Shown here: positions 47,540 to 49,204 of the stretch, in pieces
How positions within the stretch are numbered: the stretch's first letter is position 1
Layout: each line of letters begins with the position of its first letter
NCBI GenBank assembly: GCA_947373745.1
Contig: CANBZB010000003.1
Span: forward strand, 1 to 49,204
Reading direction: 5' to 3'
Source of the DNA: Burkholderiales bacterium
GTDB lineage: Bacteria > Pseudomonadota > Gammaproteobacteria > Burkholderiales > Burkholderiaceae_C
Length of the DNA stretch: 49,204 bases
Made by a program: the position numbers and the translations under genes
Notes under the pieces: model-generated
What the model was told of the DNA's origin: nothing
The model's input: only the letters and a program-made list of their open reading frames with translations
Database searches by the model: none

Positions 47540-48815
47540 GGTAACCAATGTCACGCCTAAATTGCATGCCATCAAATTGAATGTGGTCTAGCGCTTCGTA
47601 TGCCTTTTGCTGGGCTAACTTCAAAGTGCCACCCAATGCGCATACACACAAGACACGACCACCCGACGTCACGACATGTGCGCCATCCATTTTGGTTGCC
47701 GCATGAAACACCATGGCATCTTCAGTGTCCGCAGGTAAACCTGAAATCACGTCACCCGAACGCGAAGATACGGGATAGCCGTTTGACGCCATCACCACAC
47801 CAACTGCGCTTTGCCTATCCCATTGCAGTTCGATATCTTGCAAAGGGACTGTGGCATGTGCTTCAGTGGCTGCCATCAAGACATCGACCAAATCTGATTT
47901 CAAACGCATCATGATGGGCTGGGTCTCAGGGTCACCCATCCGGCAATTAAATTCCAGGGTTTTGACATGCCCCGCTTTATCGATCATCAAGCCAGCGTAC
48001 AAAAAGCCTGTGAAAGGAATACCGTCTTGCTCCATGCCTTTGATCGTCGGCATGATGATCTCGCGCATCACCCGCGAATGGACTTGCGGTGTCACAACAG
48101 GTGCTGGTGAATAAGCGCCCATTCCGCCCGTATTGGGGCCAAGGTCTGCATCTTGTAATCGCTTATGGTCTTGGCTGGTGGCGAGGGGCAAAACCGTTTT
48201 GCCATCGCACATGACGATAAAGCTGGCTTCTTCGCCGTCCAGAAACTCTTCAATCACCACGCGCGCACCACCCGCGTTGTGGCTTACGCCTAATTTGTTG
48301 TCTAACAACATGAAGTCAACTGCTTCGTGCGCCTCTTGCAGCGTCATCGCTACTACAACACCTTTGCCAGCGGCCAGACCATCGGCCTTGACAACGATAG
48401 GTGCGCCCTTGGCATCGATGTATTGGTGCGCTGCGTCAGCGTTCGTGAAGGTTTCGAACGCGGCGGTAGGTATGCCATGGCGCTGCATAAAGGCTTTGCT
48501 AAAAGCCTTGGAACTTTCTAGCTGCGCAGCGGCTTGGGTAGGGCCAAAAATTCGCAAGCCTTTATCGCGAAAAACATCCACAACGCCAGCTGCTAACGGA
48601 GCTTCTGGACCGACTACGGTGAGGCCAATGTTTTTTTCAATAGCGAAGGCACAAAGTTGATCCACATCAGTGATAGGGACATTTTGCAGGCGCTTGTCTC
48701 TTGCGGTTCCCGCATTGCCAGGCGCCACATAAATAGCTTGCACTTTATGCGACTGGGCTAACTTCCAAGCCAAGGCATGTTCGCGACCACCGCCGCCAAT
48801 CACCAAAATATTCAT
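47523..48815 (-). CDS. purD: phosphoribosylamine-glycine ligase
   Basis: [52 protein letters not shown]. Confidence 0.97.
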   Translation of the reverse strand: MNILVIGGGGREHALAWKLAQSHKVQAIYVAPGNAGTARDKRLQNVPITDVDQLCAFAIEKNIGLTVVGPEAPLAAGVVDVFRDKGLRIFGPTQAAAQLESSKAFSKAFMQRHGIPTAAFETFTNADAAHQYIDAKGAPIVVKADGLAAGKGVVVAMTLQEAHEAVDFMLLDNKLGVSHNAGGARVVIEEFLDGEEASFIVMCDGKTVLPLATSQDHKRLQDADLGPNTGGMGAYSPAPVVTPQVHSRVMREIIMPTIKGMEQDGIPFTGFLYAGLMIDKAGHVKTLEFNCRMGDPETQPIMMRLKSDLVDVLMAATEAHATVPLQDIELQWDRQSAVGVVMASNGYPVSSRSGDVISGLPADTEDAMVFHAATKMDGAHVVTSGGRVLCVCALGGTLKLAQQKAYEALDHIQFDGMQFRRDIGYRAIQR

Positions 48816-49204
48816 AGCGCAGCGTTGTGATAAATCTCTTGCACGTCGTCTAAGTCTTCCAAGACATCCAAGATTTTTTGCATTTTGACGGCGTCATCGC
48901 CTTCGATCTCAATGGTGTTTTCAGGACGGAAGGTGACCTCGGCGAGTTCAGCGGTTAATCCAGCTGCGCTGAGCGCATTTTTGACTTGTTCAAATGCTGC
49001 AGGCGGGGTGAGGACTTCGATCGCACCGTCGTCTCCGGTGATCACATCGTCCGCTCCGTTATCAAGCGCCACTTCCATGATCTTGTCTTCGTCACTACCG
49101 GGGGCGAATATCAATTGACCGCAGTGTTTGAATTGGAAAGACACGCTTCCCTCTGTGCCCATATTTCCGCCGTGCTTGCTCAATGCATGGCGAACTTCAG
49201 CCAC
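48812..49204 (-). CDS. YebC/PmpR family regulatory protein, C-terminal part (start beyond window)
   Basis: [22 protein letters not shown]...[23 protein letters not shown]; frame open to window edge. Confidence 0.92.
   Translation of the reverse strand: MAEVRHALSKHGGNMGTEGSVSFQFKHCGQLIFAPGSDEDKIMEVALDNGADDVITGDDGAIEVLTPPAAFEQVKNALSAAGLTAELAEVTFRPENTIEIEGDDAVKMQKILDVLEDLDDVQEIYHNAAL

Overview
The window looks like a housekeeping segment of a betaproteobacterial (Comamonadaceae-like) chromosome. There are no prophage, transposon, CRISPR or defence genes. Left to right: a thiolase/fadB beta-oxidation pair and an atypical branched-chain/carboxylate (HAAT) ABC transporter with an acyl-CoA ligase; selO-msrB-yciB-bolA-ppiC; purL; map-glnD; ligA-zipA-smc-hpt; dapC-dapD-dapE-prmB-ABC-F; tRNA-Lys(UUU); tcdA-yeeE-cpoB-pal-tolB; msbA; and a compact minus-strand chain yebC-purD-plsC-like-nadD-rsfS-rlmH-maf-rng-deacetylase-GT4-GT9. 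I did not find a clear new multi-gene system. The best leads are: a palindromic operator shared by fadB and the acyl-CoA ligase; one degenerate composite ATPase site predicted in the HAAT LivF/LivG pair; an orphan Hpt gene just upstream of smc; tcdA adjacent to a gene for one of its probable tRNA substrates; and coupling of selO with msrB. All calls are from reading the sequence and the supplied translations. No searches were run.
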